This document shows positions 5,037-5,992 of a stretch of 5,992 bases of DNA, one piece after another. Origin of the DNA: Candidatus Pacearchaeota archaeon (GTDB taxonomy: Archaea > Nanobdellota > Nanobdellia > Pacearchaeales > GW2011-AR1); assembly GCA_016181905.1 (NCBI GenBank), contig JACOYM010000005.1, positions 1-5,992 on the forward strand, in the 5' to 3' direction. How positions within the stretch are numbered: position 1 is the stretch's first letter; the number at the start of each line of letters is the position of its first letter. The position numbers and the translations under genes were made by a program. The notes below the pieces were generated by a model. That model made no database searches. It saw nothing but the letters and a program-made list of their open reading frames with translations, and had not been told where the DNA came from.

Positions 5037-5276
5037 GCAAAGGACGCTCATAATTCACCAAAAAAGCGCCTTTGATAGATAGGAAATGACATAAAAATTG
5101 GTGAAAAACTAATGTCATTTGCTATAGTTCGAGGATATTATTAACTATCACAAAACCCCGATAGGTTTTGTACTCCACACTAAAGCTTCAGAAATCTTTT
5201 ATGGATTTCTGATAGTCGTCAAAAATCAGGAATTTTTGAGATGTGGAGTTTGTTCGTTGGGTTTTGAGATTCCCAA
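5037..5276 (+). ncRNA. Candidate structured RNA / leader, unknown family (contains copy B core)
   Basis: Seen directly: hairpin 1, 5038-5047 with 5066-5074 (9 bp, one bulged A); hairpin 2, 5084-5092 with 5112-5120 (9 bp); 5124-5129 with 5143-5148 (6 bp); hairpin 3, 5150-5157 with 5164-5171 (8 bp); an outer stem, 5172-5179 with 5242-5249 (8 bp), enclosing the two hairpins of the conserved core; and 5257-5261 with 5272-5276. The loops of hairpins 1 and 2 contain complementary octamers (5054-5061 and 5098-5105). It lies 5' of an MBL-fold gene on the same strand, so it may be a cis-regulatory leader. It may also be a separate RNA, or a repeat element, since a related core occurs at 365-420. I match it to no known RNA family. 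Boundaries are approximate. Confidence 0.6.
5185..5243 (+). repeat. Structured element core, copy B
   Basis: The block has a GCTTCAGAAA start, a hairpin of 9 bp (5188-5196 with 5204-5212), the linker TAGTCG, a hairpin of 8 bp (5219-5226 with 5232-5239, loop CAGGA) and a closing GATG. It matches copy A at 365-420 on the other strand. Differences are mostly in loops. In the second stem a G-C pair of copy A (G371-C388 as + strand bases C388/G371) is an A-T pair here (A5221/T5237). In the first stem both copies keep full pairing although its inner end differs. Unlike copy A, this copy is closed by an 8-bp outer stem. Confidence 0.7.
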
Positions 5277-5296
5277 AAAATCTACAAGTAAAAGAC

Positions 5297-5322
5297 TACA
5301 ACATGAATGTTGTAAATTTTTT
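5297..5322 (+). terminator. Hairpin plus T-run just upstream of the MBL start (possible attenuator)
   Basis: TACAACA at 5297-5303 pairs with TGTTGTA at 5308-5314 (7 bp, 4-base loop), and two bases later there are six T at 5317-5322. This is the shape of an intrinsic terminator, and archaeal polymerase also stops at T-runs. It ends 11 bases before the MBL ATG, so termination here would yield a short leader RNA and read-through would express the gene. The stem is AT-rich and modest. Confidence 0.4.
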
Positions 5323-5333
5323 AAGGATTAAAA

Positions 5334-5992
5334 ATGAAAATACATAACATAGAATTAAAATGGCTGGGGCACTCGGCATTCTTAATATGCAATGAGAAGA
5401 ACATTTACATAGACCCATACAATCTTCATTCAGCAGAGCCAAAAGCAGATATAATTCTAATCACGCACAGCCATTATGACCATTGCAGCATAGCAGATAT
5501 CCAAAAAATAATAAAAAATGGGACAAAGATGATTATTCCTCCAGACTGCCAGAGCAAGATTACAAAAATGGAAAATGTTGAGATGCAGATTATTGAGCCG
5601 GGGGATGAAATCAAGCTTGGAAGCGTAATAATTAACACAATTCCTGCCTACAACTCAAAAAAACAATTTCACCCAAAAAGCGAAGGCTGGCTCGGCTATA
5701 TTGTCAAAATAAATAATGTTATAATATATCACGCAGGCGATACTGACCTGATCCCTGAAATGGAAAAGCTGACAGGATATGGAAAAACAGGAAATGAGTT
5801 TATCGCCCTGCTGCCTGTTGGAGGAAATTATACAATGAATGCGGAAGAAGCAGCGCAGGCTGCGGGCATAATAAAGCCAGCACTTGCTATACCGATGCAC
5901 TATGGCTCTGTGGTTGGCACAGAAAAGGACGCTGAAAATTTTATCTCTTTGTGCAAAGAAGCAGGGATAAATGCTGAGATTTTAGAAAAAAG
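5334..5992 (+). CDS. MBL-fold metallo-hydrolase, 3'-truncated by window edge
   Basis: The 219 visible residues form most of a metallo-beta-lactamase-fold protein of the single-domain archaeal type (beta-lactamase superfamily 2/3, UPF0173-like). The N-terminus reads W-L-G-H-S-A-F-L-I and Y-I-D-P-Y. The metal site H45-S-H47-Y-D49-H50 follows a T, then G-D136-T-D, and P-M-H189-Y-G-S. These give the usual two-metal ligand set. L-L-P-V-G-G-N-Y-T-M-N-A-E-E-A-A is highly typical of this group. The reaction of these proteins is generally unknown; hydrolysis of a phosphoester or similar bond is expected. Residues 147-155 (T-G-Y-G-K-T-G-N-E) look like a small loop insertion before I-A-L-L-P-V-G-G. AAGGA at 5323-5327 is a fair ribosome site for the ATG at 5334. 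The frame remains open at the right edge, and the protein is probably within a few residues of its end. Confidence 0.9.
   Translation, partial: MKIHNIELKWLGHSAFLICNEKNIYIDPYNLHSAEPKADIILITHSHYDHCSIADIQKIIKNGTKMIIPPDCQSKITKMENVEMQIIEPGDEIKLGSVIINTIPAYNSKKQFHPKSEGWLGYIVKINNVIIYHAGDTDLIPEMEKLTGYGKTGNEFIALLPVGGNYTMNAEEAAQAAGIIKPALAIPMHYGSVVGTEKDAENFISLCKEAGINAEILEK

Larger units (their letters stand above)
4977..5333. other. Long structured intergenic region between the HAD and MBL genes
   Basis: No coding sequence is supported in these 357 bases. The left 60 bases hold an AT-rich stretch (ATTATAAGCTTTTTAA at 4995-5010) that could be a promoter or a T-run terminator for the operon. From about 5037 to 5276 nearly every segment has a complementary partner; the pieces are listed separately. 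From 5281 to 5322 there is a further short hairpin followed by six T, and then the ribosome site and start of the MBL-fold gene. Confidence 0.75.

Noticed and set aside
5204..5225. Hammerhead-like CTGATAG in the conserved core
   Set aside because: The hammerhead core needs CUGANGA and a paired GAAA arm. Here the order is CUGAUAG and the GAAA lies within a stem, so the ribozyme fold does not fit.
5655..5900. Minus-strand open frame of 81 codons
   Set aside because: It is entirely antisense to the MBL-fold gene, whose metal-binding motifs are intact.

Overview
The window looks like a piece of a small, AT-rich archaeal genome, most likely a DPANN-type lineage such as Woesearchaeota or Pacearchaeota. 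This is inferred from gene style: a short lysine-rich GatA, a GatC-like protein, an archaeal MBL-fold hydrolase, a PIN-domain protein, and starts that mostly lack a good Shine-Dalgarno. No rRNA or tRNA is present to confirm it. All recognised protein genes lie on the + strand.

Layout. Bases 2-295 hold the C-terminal part of a PIN-domain protein cut by the left edge. Bases 296-507 are non-coding and full of perfect hairpins. Bases 508-4976 are one tight seven-gene operon: gatC-like, Nudix hydrolase, GNAT acetyltransferase, gatA, AAA_28-type P-loop NTPase, cytidine deaminase, and a SerB-like HAD phosphatase. Gaps are 12 nt or less, and two junctions are 4-bp ATGA overlaps. Bases 4977-5333 are a 357-nt intergenic stretch, most of which can be folded. 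From 5334 an MBL-fold hydrolase runs off the right edge.

How the genes fit. GatA and GatC belong to the GatCAB amidotransferase, which turns misacylated Asp-tRNA(Asn) or Glu-tRNA(Gln) into the correct amide form; gatB is not in this window. The remaining operon genes (Nudix, P-loop NTPase, cytidine deaminase, HAD phosphatase) suggest nucleotide salvage or house-cleaning, joined to GatCAB by transcription rather than by a shared pathway.

Most interesting signal. The two intergenic regions carry related structured elements in opposite orientation. A core of about 57 bases (365-420 on the - strand, 5185-5243 on the + strand) consists of two consecutive hairpins with a nearly identical linker between them. 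The stems keep pairing despite base changes, including one clean G-C to A-U compensatory change. The + strand copy sits in a larger fold at about 5037-5276. That fold includes two upstream hairpins whose loops share 8 complementary bases (a possible kissing pair), a multibranch outer stem, and two mutually exclusive pairings. It lies directly upstream of the MBL-fold gene. I do not recognise it as a known RNA family. It could be an undescribed structured RNA, a cis-regulatory leader, or a small mobile repeat.
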